This document shows positions 8,433 to 16,904 of a stretch of 38,699 nucleotides of DNA, one piece after another. This DNA comes from Candidatus Aminicenantota bacterium (lineage in GTDB: Bacteria; Acidobacteriota; Aminicenantia; Aminicenantales; Aminicenantaceae). The position numbers were made by a program, and so were the translations under genes. The notes below the pieces were generated by a model. The model was given only the letters and a program-made list of their open reading frames with translations. It did no database searches and had not been told where the DNA came from. Positions within the stretch are counted from its first letter, which is position 1; every line of letters begins with the position of its first letter. Where the stretch lies: contig WJMT01000067.1 of the NCBI GenBank assembly GCA_014727835.1, positions 1 to 38,699 on the forward strand, written 5' to 3'.

Positions 8433-9680
8433 TCATTCGTATCTGAGTGAGACCATGGGATCCACTTTGGCTGCTTTTTGGGCAGGAAATATACCAAAAA
8501 AGAGTCCCACAGATATAGACACAAAAAGTCCCAGCAGAACAGACCACAGCGTAACAGAGGCAGGCAAAGGAGTGGTCACTCTCACCAGAAATGCAATGGC
8601 AAATCCGATCAAAAGCCCCACAGCTCCTCCCACTCCTGTAAGGATGATGGATTCTATGAGAAATTGATTCTGAATATCAGAAGAACGCGCTCCAATGGCC
8701 TTTCGGATTCCTATTTCTCTGGTCCTTTCTTTGACTGTGACCAGCATGATGTTCATGACTCCGATCCCTCCCACTAGAAGGCCGATAGAAGAGATCACGA
8801 TCATGACCAGATAGGCCGCCCCTGTAAGCTGATTGTAAAGGTCCAGCATGGTATCCTGGCCGAAAATGGCAAAGTCATTGGGTTTGCCCACCGGGACATT
8901 TCTCCGCCTGCGGAGAACATTGATGATCTGTTCTTTGGCTTCCTGATAATATTCATGCTTGGTGGGAACAGCTATGATCTCTATATTGCTCAAGTCATAG
9001 GGAAAATGCTTCATGGCTGTGGTCAAAGGAATCACAGCAATGTTATCCCTGCTCTGTCCGAACACAGAGCCTCTTTTCTCCATCTCGCCGACCACTGTAA
9101 ATCTTTTGGCTCCGATACGGATCTCCTTCCCCAATGGATCGGTATGAGGAAACAGGGTCTCTCTGAGATCCGCTCCCAGGACACACACTTTGGTGCGGTG
9201 ATTCATATCCGCTTCGGTTATGAAACGTCCTCTTTCCGGAAGATAGACCGACAAAACTCTGGGAAAGTCTTCATTGGCACCCAGAATAACCGTGTCCGAA
9301 GATTCTGTTCCCCTGTATTTGATGGAAATGGCTTCAAACAAGGAGACTGTAAGATCCACCCCCACCGCTTTGACCAAAGAACATTCGTTTCTGATGGCCT
9401 CTACATCCTCAAAAGTGAAGTCTTCTCTTTGCCTTTCTTCTTCAGACATGTGGCCCACTGTGATCCCTGGTTCATACTTGCTGACCATGATCACATCCGG
9501 CCCCACAGCTTCCAATTCACTGAGAAATGACTTGTTCAGTCCCTGTACTACAGAGACCATAGCAATCACTGTCATAACACCGATCATAATGCCCAGCAGA
9601 GTGAGAAAAGACCTGAGCTTATTGGATTTTATAGAATCCAGAGACATTTGAAGCACATCCTTGAAGACTCCGATTCTCAC
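8433..9680 (-). CDS. MacB/FtsX-type ABC transporter permease, second copy
   Basis: A 415-residue inner-membrane permease of the MacB/LolC/FtsX superfamily. Order of parts: a first membrane helix just after LRSFLTLLGIMIGV (about residues 23-45), a large extracytoplasmic MacB-type core (about 50-270), then three helices near 285-310, 335-360 and 375-400. The signature LVTVKERTREIGIRKAIGAR (about 314-333) precedes the second helix. It starts with GTG, which shares a 4-base GTGA overlap with the stop of the upstream permease, so the two are translationally coupled. No ATPase or membrane-fusion partner gene is adjacent. It is probably half of a heterodimer with its neighbour; the exported substrate is unknown. 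Confidence 0.88.
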   Translation of the reverse strand: MRIGVFKDVLQMSLDSIKSNKLRSFLTLLGIMIGVMTVIAMVSVVQGLNKSFLSELEAVGPDVIMVSKYEPGITVGHMSEEERQREDFTFEDVEAIRNECSLVKAVGVDLTVSLFEAISIKYRGTESSDTVILGANEDFPRVLSVYLPERGRFITEADMNHRTKVCVLGADLRETLFPHTDPLGKEIRIGAKRFTVVGEMEKRGSVFGQSRDNIAVIPLTTAMKHFPYDLSNIEIIAVPTKHEYYQEAKEQIINVLRRRRNVPVGKPNDFAIFGQDTMLDLYNQLTGAAYLVMIVISSIGLLVGGIGVMNIMLVTVKERTREIGIRKAIGARSSDIQNQFLIESIILTGVGGAVGLLIGFAIAFLVRVTTPLPASVTLWSVLLGLFVSISVGLFFGIFPAQKAAKVDPMVSLRYE

Positions 9681-10912
9681 AGCCCGCTCCTCAATGCATC
9701 AATAGGATCGAGTTTTGATGCTTTGTTGGCCGGATAAATACCGAAAAAGATTCCAATAGATGCAGACACCACCACTGCAATGACAATGGAGACAGGATCC
9801 ACACTGGACGGAAGAGAGGTGGCTGAAGATACGACTTTGGCAAGAACAAATCCCAGAACAATCCCCACTGCACCTCCGATAGTGGATAAAGTAGCGGCTT
9901 CAATAAGGAATTGAAAAAGAATATCCGTTCTTCGGGCCCCCACAGCCATACGGATCCCGATCTCATTGATCCTCTCTGTGACTGAGACCAGCATGATGTT
10001 CATGACTACGATCCCACCCACAAAAAGAGCCAAAGAAGAAATAGCGATCATGGCAAAATAAATACCGGTAGTGGCGCTTTTATAAATCTGTATAAATTGG
10101 TCTGATGTTTGGAAAGAAAAATCATCCGGTTCCCCAAAAGGGATATGCCTTTTGGTTCTGAGTATGGTCCTCACTTCTTCTTGAGCCAGTTGTAAGAATT
10201 CCTGGGACTCAGTGTGTATGTTGATATTAATGGTCCTCCGGGAGCCATAGACTTTTTGAAAGGTGGTGATAGGAATGCGCACATAATTGTCCTGACTCAT
10301 TCCCAATATCTTGCCTTTGGCTTTAGCCGCTCCAATGATCCTAAAATGCTGATTCCCTATTTTGACCCACCTTCCTATTGGATTGAGGTGAGGAAACAGC
10401 CGATCAGCCACATCAGCTCCGATCACACACACCCGGCGGGAATGGTCCTCCATCTCCTTAAGGATATGGTGTCCCCCTTCCAGCTCCTCCACACTCCCGA
10501 TCAAATGATCTACATAAGTGGCCCCTCTTATGGAAACATCCCTTAAGGATTGACTTCCGAATTTAACAGTCCGGCTGGTGCTGACCGAGGCTCCCACCAG
10601 CTCGCAGTATTCACATCGGTCTCGGATGAGTCTCATATCATCCAGAGTCAAGTCTTTTCTTTTCAACTGCTCTCTAAAGTCCTGGAGAGACGTGCTCATA
10701 AAGGAAAATTTGGAAACCGAAAAATCATTGGCTCCATAAAAAGACATCTTTTCATAAACATAATCATTCAGACCTTGGATGATAGACACCACAGCAATGA
10801 TAGTGAGCACACCGATGATGATGCCTAAAAGGGTCAGAAATGTCCTTAATTTATTGGCCCACAAAGAACCAACAGACATGGAAATGGATTCCCCGACTTG
10901 AACTCTAGCCAT
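9677..10912 (-). CDS. MacB/FtsX-type ABC transporter permease, first copy
   Basis: A 411-residue paralogue of the following gene with the same plan. An N-terminal helix follows LRTFLTLLGIIIGVLTIIA (about residues 23-41). A periplasmic core with the stretch CVIGADVADRLFPHLNPIG (around residue 165) follows, and then three C-terminal helices, with VSVTERINEIGIRMAVGARR before the second of them. The ATG at 10912 is preceded by AAAGG. It begins the minus-strand run and faces valS across a 234-base divergent spacer. MacB-type permeases normally need a separate or fused ATPase, and none is visible here, so the ATPase must be encoded elsewhere if the pair works as a transporter. Confidence 0.88.
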   Translation of the reverse strand: MARVQVGESISMSVGSLWANKLRTFLTLLGIIIGVLTIIAVVSIIQGLNDYVYEKMSFYGANDFSVSKFSFMSTSLQDFREQLKRKDLTLDDMRLIRDRCEYCELVGASVSTSRTVKFGSQSLRDVSIRGATYVDHLIGSVEELEGGHHILKEMEDHSRRVCVIGADVADRLFPHLNPIGRWVKIGNQHFRIIGAAKAKGKILGMSQDNYVRIPITTFQKVYGSRRTININIHTESQEFLQLAQEEVRTILRTKRHIPFGEPDDFSFQTSDQFIQIYKSATTGIYFAMIAISSLALFVGGIVVMNIMLVSVTERINEIGIRMAVGARRTDILFQFLIEAATLSTIGGAVGIVLGFVLAKVVSSATSLPSSVDPVSIVIAVVVSASIGIFFGIYPANKASKLDPIDALRSGL

Positions 10913-10964
10913 TTCAGACCTTTTTTATTTCATCCTCTTTCATCTGTAAAAAAACAAATCCAAT

Positions 10965-10991
10965 TTTATAGTATTTCTACGTAATGACCAA
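10965..10991 (-). promoter_or_regulatory. Possible promoter of the permease pair
   Basis: On the minus strand, TTGGTC (10986-10991), a 15-base spacer and TATAAA (10965-10970), about 52 bases before the permease start. The -10 is good but the spacing is short and the -35 is weak, so this is tentative. Confidence 0.25.
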
Positions 10992-11038
10992 GAAAAGGTT
11001 TAAAACAAGGGCATTCCTGTGTACAGAACGAACCTGCA

Positions 11039-11067
11039 TTGACTTCAATTCAGGCCTGTTGTAAACT
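11039..11067 (+). promoter_or_regulatory. Sigma-70-like promoter of valS
   Basis: TTGACT (11039-11044), a 17-base spacer and TAAACT (11062-11067). Transcription would begin near 11074 and give a leader of about 73 bases. The leader shows no T-box consensus or strong hairpin. The placement in the divergent spacer with exact 17-base spacing makes this a credible promoter. Confidence 0.5.
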
Positions 11068-11146
11068 AGCCAAACCTATACACAAGGCGTCACAATGCAG
11101 ACATGTTTCGGCGTCCCGTTGAATTTTGAAGAGGGAAACAGAACAA

Positions 11147-14100
11147 ATGACAGAGAACAAACAAAATAAGTTGCCCAAACATTACCAGTTCTCCGAATAT
11201 GAAGAAAAAATCTACCAGAGCTGGCTTGAATCAGGAGTTTTTTCAGCAGATCCGGACAACCGTGACAACAGATACGTGATTATGATGCCCCTTCCCAATG
11301 TGACCGGTGCCCTGCATATGGGACATGCCATGGATAATGTGATGCAGGACTTGTTGATCCGATGGCACCGCATGATGGGAGACAACACTCTATGGATGCC
11401 GGGAACTGATCATGCAGGAATCGCCACCCAAGCAGTGGTGGAGAAAAGGCTGTTTGAATTGGAGGGAAAGACCCGCCGTGATATCGGGCGTGAAGCCCTG
11501 GTGGCAAAGATCTGGGCCTGGAAAGATGAATATCAAAAAAGAATCATCAAACAGCAGCAGCGAATGGGTTGCTCCTGCGATTGGGACCGCATGCGTTTTA
11601 CCATGGACAAAGTCTGCACTCGGGCAGTCCGGGAAGCCTTTTATCGCCTTTTCCAGGATGGCTTGATCTACCGAGGAAACCGCTTGGTCAACTGGGACTG
11701 TCAGCTCCAAACCGCTGTTTCAGACGATGAAATCGAGTATGAAAAAGTTCAGGGACATTTCTGGCTTATCCAATACCCTGTGATCGATCCGGCTCCAAAC
11801 GAACCCCAAACCATTACCGTGGCCACCACACGCCCGGAAACCATGCTGGGAGACACCGCTGTGGCATGCAACCCGGAACCCGAAAAAGCACTGAACCGCG
11901 CCATTGCATCCATCCGGGAACGAATGAAAAAGGCTTCCAAAAAAGACAAGCCTCAGTTAAAGGAATTTCTCCAGCAGACCCAAGAGCGCAAAAAGAATCT
12001 TCTGCCTCAGCTTCTGGAATTCAAACATATGGCAGAAGACGGACGTAAAGTCCGGCTCCCCCTCCTTGACCGTGAGCTCCCTTTGATTCTGGATGAATGG
12101 GCTAAGCCGGAACTGGGCTCAGGATGTGTGAAAATCACTCCCGGTCATGATCCCAATGACTATGATGTCTGGAAACGGCATAAAGACGAAATCGACCTCA
12201 TCAATATCTTGAATCCAGACGGTTCTCTGAACTCCAATGCCGGGCCTTATGCTCAAATGGACCGGTTCAAAGCTCGGGATCAAGTTGTCTCAGATCTGGA
12301 AAAAAAGGGTTTTTTAAAGCACGTGGAAGACCGTGTGATTGAAATCGCCCATTCTGACCGGTCTAAAACACCGATCGAACCCTATGTCTCTAAACAATGG
12401 TTCATTCATATGGGTGATTTGGAGGGCGGGATCGTGTGCGGTGCTGGAACCGGAAAAGAATTTCGCGGATCCGGACTCGCACAGATCGCCATTGACGCCA
12501 TTGATAGGGCCTATCATTCTTCCTCTGGCCGTCGGTTGACTTTTCATCCAGATCATATTCGCTACAGCGGAACATACAAAAGCTGGTTAGCGGAAAAAAG
12601 AGACTGGTGCATCAGTCGTCAATTGTGGTGGGGACACCGCATCCCGATCTGGCATGCAGAGTATGACGCTCAAGAACTGGCCCAACTTGTTCCTGAATTG
12701 CTCGGAAAAAACAGCGAAGAATTGTGCACCTGGATCGCGGATACCGAAGGAAATCTTCATTCCGTGGAAAGCATTCCCCAATTGGAAAAAGAAAAAAAAT
12801 TCAATCTTCTAGTCTGCCTGCGCAATAAAAGCTCGGAAGATAAATTCGCCGCTGACTTGGAAGCCGCTGGATTGAAACAGGACCCGGATGTTTTGGATAC
12901 ATGGTTTTCCTCAGCCCTTTGGCCGTTCAGCACTCTTGGCTGGCCCGATCCAGAGACAGCCCAAGTGGATCCTGGACAAAAATCGCTCGGACGCACCAAT
13001 GGGCCTGACTGCCTGAGTTACTACTATCCGGGTTCATGCTTGGTCACTGGCCGGGATATCATCACTCTCTGGGTAGCGCGCATGACCATCATGGGCCTGT
13101 ATCTTCTGGGAGATGTTCCGTTTACAGATTGCTTCATCCACGCAAACATTCAGGATGGCAAGGGAGAACGCATGAGCAAGAGCAAAGGAAACGGAATCGA
13201 CCCTGAAGACATCATCGACAAATACGGCGCAGATTCCATGAGATATATTCTCTGCGATATGCAGACCGGGACTCAGGACATGAGGCTTCCGGTCCAGGCC
13301 ATTTCTCCTTACACAGATCAACTGGTGGACCTGGCCACAGCTCAACATGGTCAGACCATATTCACTTATATCTGCCCGGAGACAGGAAAAGAGTTTGATG
13401 TCCTGGGCACTATGTCTGAACTGCCCACTGCAAAAATCATCAGCCAAAGATTTGATGTGGGCCAAGCTTTCTGTACAAAACTCTGGAATGCAGCCCGATT
13501 TGCACTCAACAATCTGGGAGAACACACTTTTTTTCCTTTGGGGCTTGAGCAGTTGTATCCGGAAGACCGATGGATCCTGTCCCGTCTTTCCCGAATCATC
13601 CAAACCGTCACAGAGGAACTGGAAGCTTACAATCCTTCCGGTGCTGTGGGCGCAGCCAGAGAATTTTTCTGGGCTGAATTTTGTGATTGGTATCTGGAAT
13701 TCATCAAGCCCCGTTTCAAGGACCCTGAATCCGCACCTGTCGCCAGGTCTGTCCTGGCTCTTTGCCTGGACCAAATCCTGCGTTTGTTCCATCCTATTGT
13801 TCCTTTCATCACCGAGGCTCTCTGGGAAAAGCTCAATCAACAGTGCCCGGAACGGGGACTTCAGCAAAAAATCCCCTCTCACAAGATTTTAGCTGCCTCA
13901 GACTGGCCACAATCCAATAAGGAATGGGAAAATGACAGCATAGAGACGGACATGCGCATCACCCAAGAAGTGATCCGGGCTCTCCGTAACCTCAGGTCCC
14001 GCTACAACATTTCTCCCAAAAAGAAGCTCAAAGCCCTTCTCAAAGCTTCAGGCAAAACCGCTCAAAGACTGAAAAATCTGCAGGACTTGATCCGCACCAT

Positions 14101-14410
14101 GGGAGTCTTGTCTTCTCTTGGTGTTTCCCCTAAAGTGCAAAGGCCTTCCACATCAGCCACACAGGTGGTTGAAGATGTGGAAGTTTTTCTTGCCGGACTG
14201 ATCGATCCGGACAAAGAGCGCAAACGTCTGAATACTCAAATGAAAAAATTGAAAGAGGATGCAGCCAAGTCAGAATCCAAATTAGGGAATGAACACTTTG
14301 TTAAAAAAGCTCCCGCCGAGGTAGTGCAGGAAGAAAAACAGAGGCTCAATGATATCCGGAGCCAGCTGAACCTGGTCAAAAAAAACCTCAGGTCACTTGA
14401 AGATAAGTAG
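11147..14410 (+). CDS. valS: Valyl-tRNA synthetase (long form)
   Basis: Class I synthetase that charges tRNA-Val and edits threonine. From the ATG at 11147 the protein has 1087 residues, clearly longer than the usual 880-950. That ATG is preferred over a TTG 21 bases upstream because a GAAGAGGG ribosome site falls before it. The HIGH motif appears as HMGH at residues 57-60 and KMSKS as RMSKS at 675-679. The editing domain keeps TRPETMLGDTAV. About 50 charged, helical residues (roughly 245-297) are inserted in the editing domain between VACNPE and the RKVRLPL segment. A C-terminal coiled-coil arm (about 1010-1087) is typical of ValRS. Arginine codons CGC and CGT are more frequent here than in neighbours such as the Lon-like gene, by eye, hinting at acquisition from another lineage. 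Confidence 0.96.
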   Translation: MTENKQNKLPKHYQFSEYEEKIYQSWLESGVFSADPDNRDNRYVIMMPLPNVTGALHMGHAMDNVMQDLLIRWHRMMGDNTLWMPGTDHAGIATQAVVEKRLFELEGKTRRDIGREALVAKIWAWKDEYQKRIIKQQQRMGCSCDWDRMRFTMDKVCTRAVREAFYRLFQDGLIYRGNRLVNWDCQLQTAVSDDEIEYEKVQGHFWLIQYPVIDPAPNEPQTITVATTRPETMLGDTAVACNPEPEKALNRAIASIRERMKKASKKDKPQLKEFLQQTQERKKNLLPQLLEFKHMAEDGRKVRLPLLDRELPLILDEWAKPELGSGCVKITPGHDPNDYDVWKRHKDEIDLINILNPDGSLNSNAGPYAQMDRFKARDQVVSDLEKKGFLKHVEDRVIEIAHSDRSKTPIEPYVSKQWFIHMGDLEGGIVCGAGTGKEFRGSGLAQIAIDAIDRAYHSSSGRRLTFHPDHIRYSGTYKSWLAEKRDWCISRQLWWGHRIPIWHAEYDAQELAQLVPELLGKNSEELCTWIADTEGNLHSVESIPQLEKEKKFNLLVCLRNKSSEDKFAADLEAAGLKQDPDVLDTWFSSALWPFSTLGWPDPETAQVDPGQKSLGRTNGPDCLSYYYPGSCLVTGRDIITLWVARMTIMGLYLLGDVPFTDCFIHANIQDGKGERMSKSKGNGIDPEDIIDKYGADSMRYILCDMQTGTQDMRLPVQAISPYTDQLVDLATAQHGQTIFTYICPETGKEFDVLGTMSELPTAKIISQRFDVGQAFCTKLWNAARFALNNLGEHTFFPLGLEQLYPEDRWILSRLSRIIQTVTEELEAYNPSGAVGAAREFFWAEFCDWYLEFIKPRFKDPESAPVARSVLALCLDQILRLFHPIVPFITEALWEKLNQQCPERGLQQKIPSHKILAASDWPQSNKEWENDSIETDMRITQEVIRALRNLRSRYNISPKKKLKALLKASGKTAQRLKNLQDLIRTMGVLSSLGVSPKVQRPSTSATQVVEDVEVFLAGLIDPDKERKRLNTQMKKLKEDAAKSESKLGNEHFVKKAPAEVVQEEKQRLNDIRSQLNLVKKNLRSLEDK

Positions 14411-14421
14411 ACGACTTTCAA

Positions 14422-14448
14422 ATCAGATTCTGTTCTGATATATTTTTT
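14422..14448 (+). terminator. Weak hairpin plus T-run after valS (or promoter of next gene)
   Basis: ATCAGA and TCTGAT form a 6-base-pair stem with a 6-base loop, followed three bases later by six T residues. This has the layout of a rho-independent terminator, but the stem is short and A+T-rich. The same bases include TGATATATT (14436-14444), which could be an extended -10 box for the next gene at 14468. Either reading is possible. Confidence 0.3.
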
Positions 14449-14467
14449 ATCTAAGAGGAGAGAAGCC

Positions 14468-15043
14468 ATGCGTGACCATAAAATGAACTGGATTCTTTTT
14501 GAAAGACCTGGAAAAGAAAACACCCTGAAAACCATTGAGATCGCCGCTCAAAGGGCCGAGGAATCGAATATCCCCAGTATCCTTATCGCTTCCTCTTCCG
14601 GACACACAGGCCTGATGGCAGCCCCCTATTTTAAGGACAGGAACTTAGTGGTGGTCACTCATTCCACAGGATTCCTCAAACCTGATCATCAGCAGCTGGA
14701 TAAGGAACACAAAACAAAGCTGTTAAATGCAGGGGCCCAAGTTCTCACCTGTCAGCATGCTCTGGGAGGAGTGGGAAGAGCGGTGAGAAAGAAACTGAAG
14801 ACATATCAGGTGGATGAAATCATTGCTTACACATTAAGAATGTTCGGAGAAGGCACCAAAGTCGCTGTAGAAATCGCACTGATGGCTTCAGATGCCGGAT
14901 TGGTCTCCACTAAAGAGAAATGCATTTCCATAGGCGGGACCGGACGGGGAGCAGACACAGCTGTGATCTTAAAGCCGGCTCATGCTCAGGATTTTTTTGA
15001 TCTGAAAATCAGTGAAATATTAGCCAAACCCCGCCTTATTTGA
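14468..15043 (+). CDS. Free-standing pyruvate kinase alpha/beta-domain-like protein
   Basis: A 191-residue protein resembling the C-terminal alpha/beta domain of pyruvate kinase (COG1751-type), without the catalytic barrel. Recognisable parts are ILFERPGKENTLKTIEIAA (residues 9-27), ILIASSSGHTGLMAAPYF, and the glycine-rich close ISIGGTGRGADTAVIL. In pyruvate kinase this domain binds the allosteric effector; stand-alone copies are common in anaerobes and archaea but have no proven function known to me. A strong AAGAGGAG ribosome site precedes the ATG. It follows valS by 57 bases. Its last 8 bases overlap the end of the convergent alanyl-tRNA editing gene. Fold assignment is firm; the role is not known. 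Confidence 0.82.
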   Translation: MRDHKMNWILFERPGKENTLKTIEIAAQRAEESNIPSILIASSSGHTGLMAAPYFKDRNLVVVTHSTGFLKPDHQQLDKEHKTKLLNAGAQVLTCQHALGGVGRAVRKKLKTYQVDEIIAYTLRMFGEGTKVAVEIALMASDAGLVSTKEKCISIGGTGRGADTAVILKPAHAQDFFDLKISEILAKPRLI

Positions 15044-16217
15044 AGGGAACCGATTCCTGGGCTTTGTTGAGAGCGGATTCCAGCTTTTGGATCTCTTTCC
15101 CCACCAACTCCACAAGAGAAGGTCGGCCTCCGCCCTTGACTTCCATCACAGAGGATATCTCAGGAATCAAACTCTTTACATCAAAGTCAATGTCATCGGA
15201 CCGAGCCAGCACTATATGGCAGAGGTCTTTTTGGACCAGTCCAAAAATGACAAAAAATCCGGGTTTTTTTATGATTTGAAGCGCCAGATACCGGATCTGC
15301 TCTTTGCTCTTTTTTTGGAAGATCTTCTTTATCACCGGACCGCCTTCATCCTGCACAATTTGTTGAGCTTCATACTGATTCAATGTTTTAGACATCTTCC
15401 TGTTCTCTTTTTTCTGAGCTTTCAACTCAGAAAAAAGCTTCCCCACAGAATCAGGGACTTCCATCTCATGGGAGGACAGCATCACCGCTGTTTCCGCGAG
15501 AACCTTATCTTTTCTGGAATAGTCATTGAGAGCTCTTTGACCGGCCACAAAGGTGAAGCGGAGTTTTTTTCGGATCCTTTCCTTTCCTATGATTTTGATC
15601 AACCCGACTTCCCCAGTGAATCGAGGATGAGTGCCCCCGCAGGCTGAATGATCGAATCCAGACACCTCAACAATCCTGATCAATCCGCTCTTTTGAGGAG
15701 GCTTTCTCAGCGGAACACCGGTTATCTTGTCTTCAGGTAAAAAATAGGTCTTGATCTCCCGATTTTCAAACACCATTTCATTGGCCATATGCTCCACTCT
15801 ATAGAGATCTTTTTCAGAGATCTTTTTGATTTCAATATCAACTGTGGAGATGCGTTCTCCCAAATGAAAAGAAACGGTCTTTCCGCGGACACACCTATGA
15901 AAACACTGGGATAAAATATGCTGGCCTGCATGCTGCTGCATATGATCAAATCTGGTTTTCCAATCGATTTTTCCTTTGACTTTTTGGGAAGTCAATTCCT
16001 CATCCAGCACATGGATGATCTCCTGATTCTCCTCAAACACATCCATCACCTGGATACCACTGAGCTGCCCTTTGTCCGAAGGCTGGCCTCCGGATTCCGG
16101 ATAAAAACAGCTCTTCTCCAGAACCACCAGATACTGTCCGTGCCTGCGGAACTTACTTTTGACCTCAGACTCAAATTCTGTTTGATACGGATCTTCAAAA
16201 TAAATCTTTTTGGTCAC
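15036..16217 (-). CDS. Alanyl-tRNA editing protein, long AlaX type with DHHA1 domain
   Basis: Hydrolyses mischarged Ser- or Gly-tRNA-Ala in trans, backing up AlaRS editing. The 393-residue protein has an AlaRS-like beta-barrel start with FYPESGGQPSDKG (residues 38-50). The zinc site is H96-x3-H100 in HAGQHILSQ and C193 with H197 in CGGTH. A short coiled coil near 265-285 leads to a DHHA1-type C-terminal domain ending in the VKGGGRPSLVELVG segment (about 358-371). This matches the long AlaX class rather than a broken alaS, because there is no aminoacylation domain upstream. It starts with GTG, three bases after the rnhC stop, with an AAGGA ribosome site. The two genes are likely coupled. Confidence 0.9.
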   Translation of the reverse strand: MTKKIYFEDPYQTEFESEVKSKFRRHGQYLVVLEKSCFYPESGGQPSDKGQLSGIQVMDVFEENQEIIHVLDEELTSQKVKGKIDWKTRFDHMQQHAGQHILSQCFHRCVRGKTVSFHLGERISTVDIEIKKISEKDLYRVEHMANEMVFENREIKTYFLPEDKITGVPLRKPPQKSGLIRIVEVSGFDHSACGGTHPRFTGEVGLIKIIGKERIRKKLRFTFVAGQRALNDYSRKDKVLAETAVMLSSHEMEVPDSVGKLFSELKAQKKENRKMSKTLNQYEAQQIVQDEGGPVIKKIFQKKSKEQIRYLALQIIKKPGFFVIFGLVQKDLCHIVLARSDDIDFDVKSLIPEISSVMEVKGGGRPSLVELVGKEIQKLESALNKAQESVPFK

Positions 16218-16220
16218 GGC

Positions 16221-16889
16221 TCAATCCTTCACCACACCCAATATCCGCTGGGTGAGTTTGAAATGTCTTTTAGCCACTTTGCTCAGAACATCAGGACCAT
16301 AAGTTTTGACCAATTCCACTCCGGTTTGTTCAGACCTGGGAGAGGACCCTTTGGGAAGTTCGACTTTAAAATCCTTGGATAAAAAATACAGCCTTCTGAG
16401 AAATTCGCTTCTTGCTAGTATTGAAGCGGCCGCTACAGCCATATCCTCCTCTGCTTTGATTCGCTGCTCCAGCTCAATGTTTCTCCCCTTTTTCATCAAA
16501 GCATTGATGACAAACCTTTGATCTCCAAACTGGTCAGTGACCGCAAGAACGCAGGGAACTTCTTCCAATATGTTCTCAATCACCCGGGAATGCGCCCAGG
16601 CTAAAATACGGTTGAGATTTCGCAGTTTTGTATAAAGCTCATTGTAGCGCTCAGGACCAATAGCCACAATGGAATGGATGTATCCACCCCTGATCTGCTT
16701 GGACAATTTTCTCACTCGATTATCTGAAACTCTTTTACTGTCTTTTACGCCCAGTTCGATGAGTACTTTCTCTTGCCCTTCTGGTAAAAAAACGCCTGCA
16801 GCGACCAGAGGGCCAAAATAATCTCCCTTTCCAGACTCATCAGTCCCGATGTGCCCGCGTTCTGATTGAAAAAGGCTTGATTGTCTCAT
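16221..16889 (-). CDS. rnhC: Ribonuclease HIII, short form without the N-terminal domain
   Basis: Cuts the RNA strand of RNA-DNA hybrids. The HIII signature GTDESGKGDYFGPLV (residues 15-29) contains the first two active-site acids, D17 and E18. D119 in VTDQFGD and the acidic KAEEDMAVAAASILAR segment (145-160) supply the rest. The protein has only 222 residues, and the signature is at the extreme N-terminus, so the approximately 80-90-residue TBP-like substrate-binding domain of Bacillus-type RNase HIII (about 310 residues) is missing. No stretch upstream could encode it: the CoA-transferase gene ends 15 bases before this start. It lies between that gene and alaX in a close minus-strand run. 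Confidence 0.88.
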   Translation of the reverse strand: MRQSSLFQSERGHIGTDESGKGDYFGPLVAAGVFLPEGQEKVLIELGVKDSKRVSDNRVRKLSKQIRGGYIHSIVAIGPERYNELYTKLRNLNRILAWAHSRVIENILEEVPCVLAVTDQFGDQRFVINALMKKGRNIELEQRIKAEEDMAVAAASILARSEFLRRLYFLSKDFKVELPKGSSPRSEQTGVELVKTYGPDVLSKVAKRHFKLTQRILGVVKD

Positions 16890-16904
16890 CCAAAAAACTG
16901 CTGT

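Noticed and set aside
11068..11146. Possible T-box leader before valS
   Set aside because: The leader is only about 73 bases and has no T-box consensus, specifier stem or terminator hairpin.
13034..13882. Open frame of 282 codons on the minus strand inside valS
   Set aside because: It overlaps conserved valS sequence including the KMSKS region, shows no family features, and has no ribosome site.
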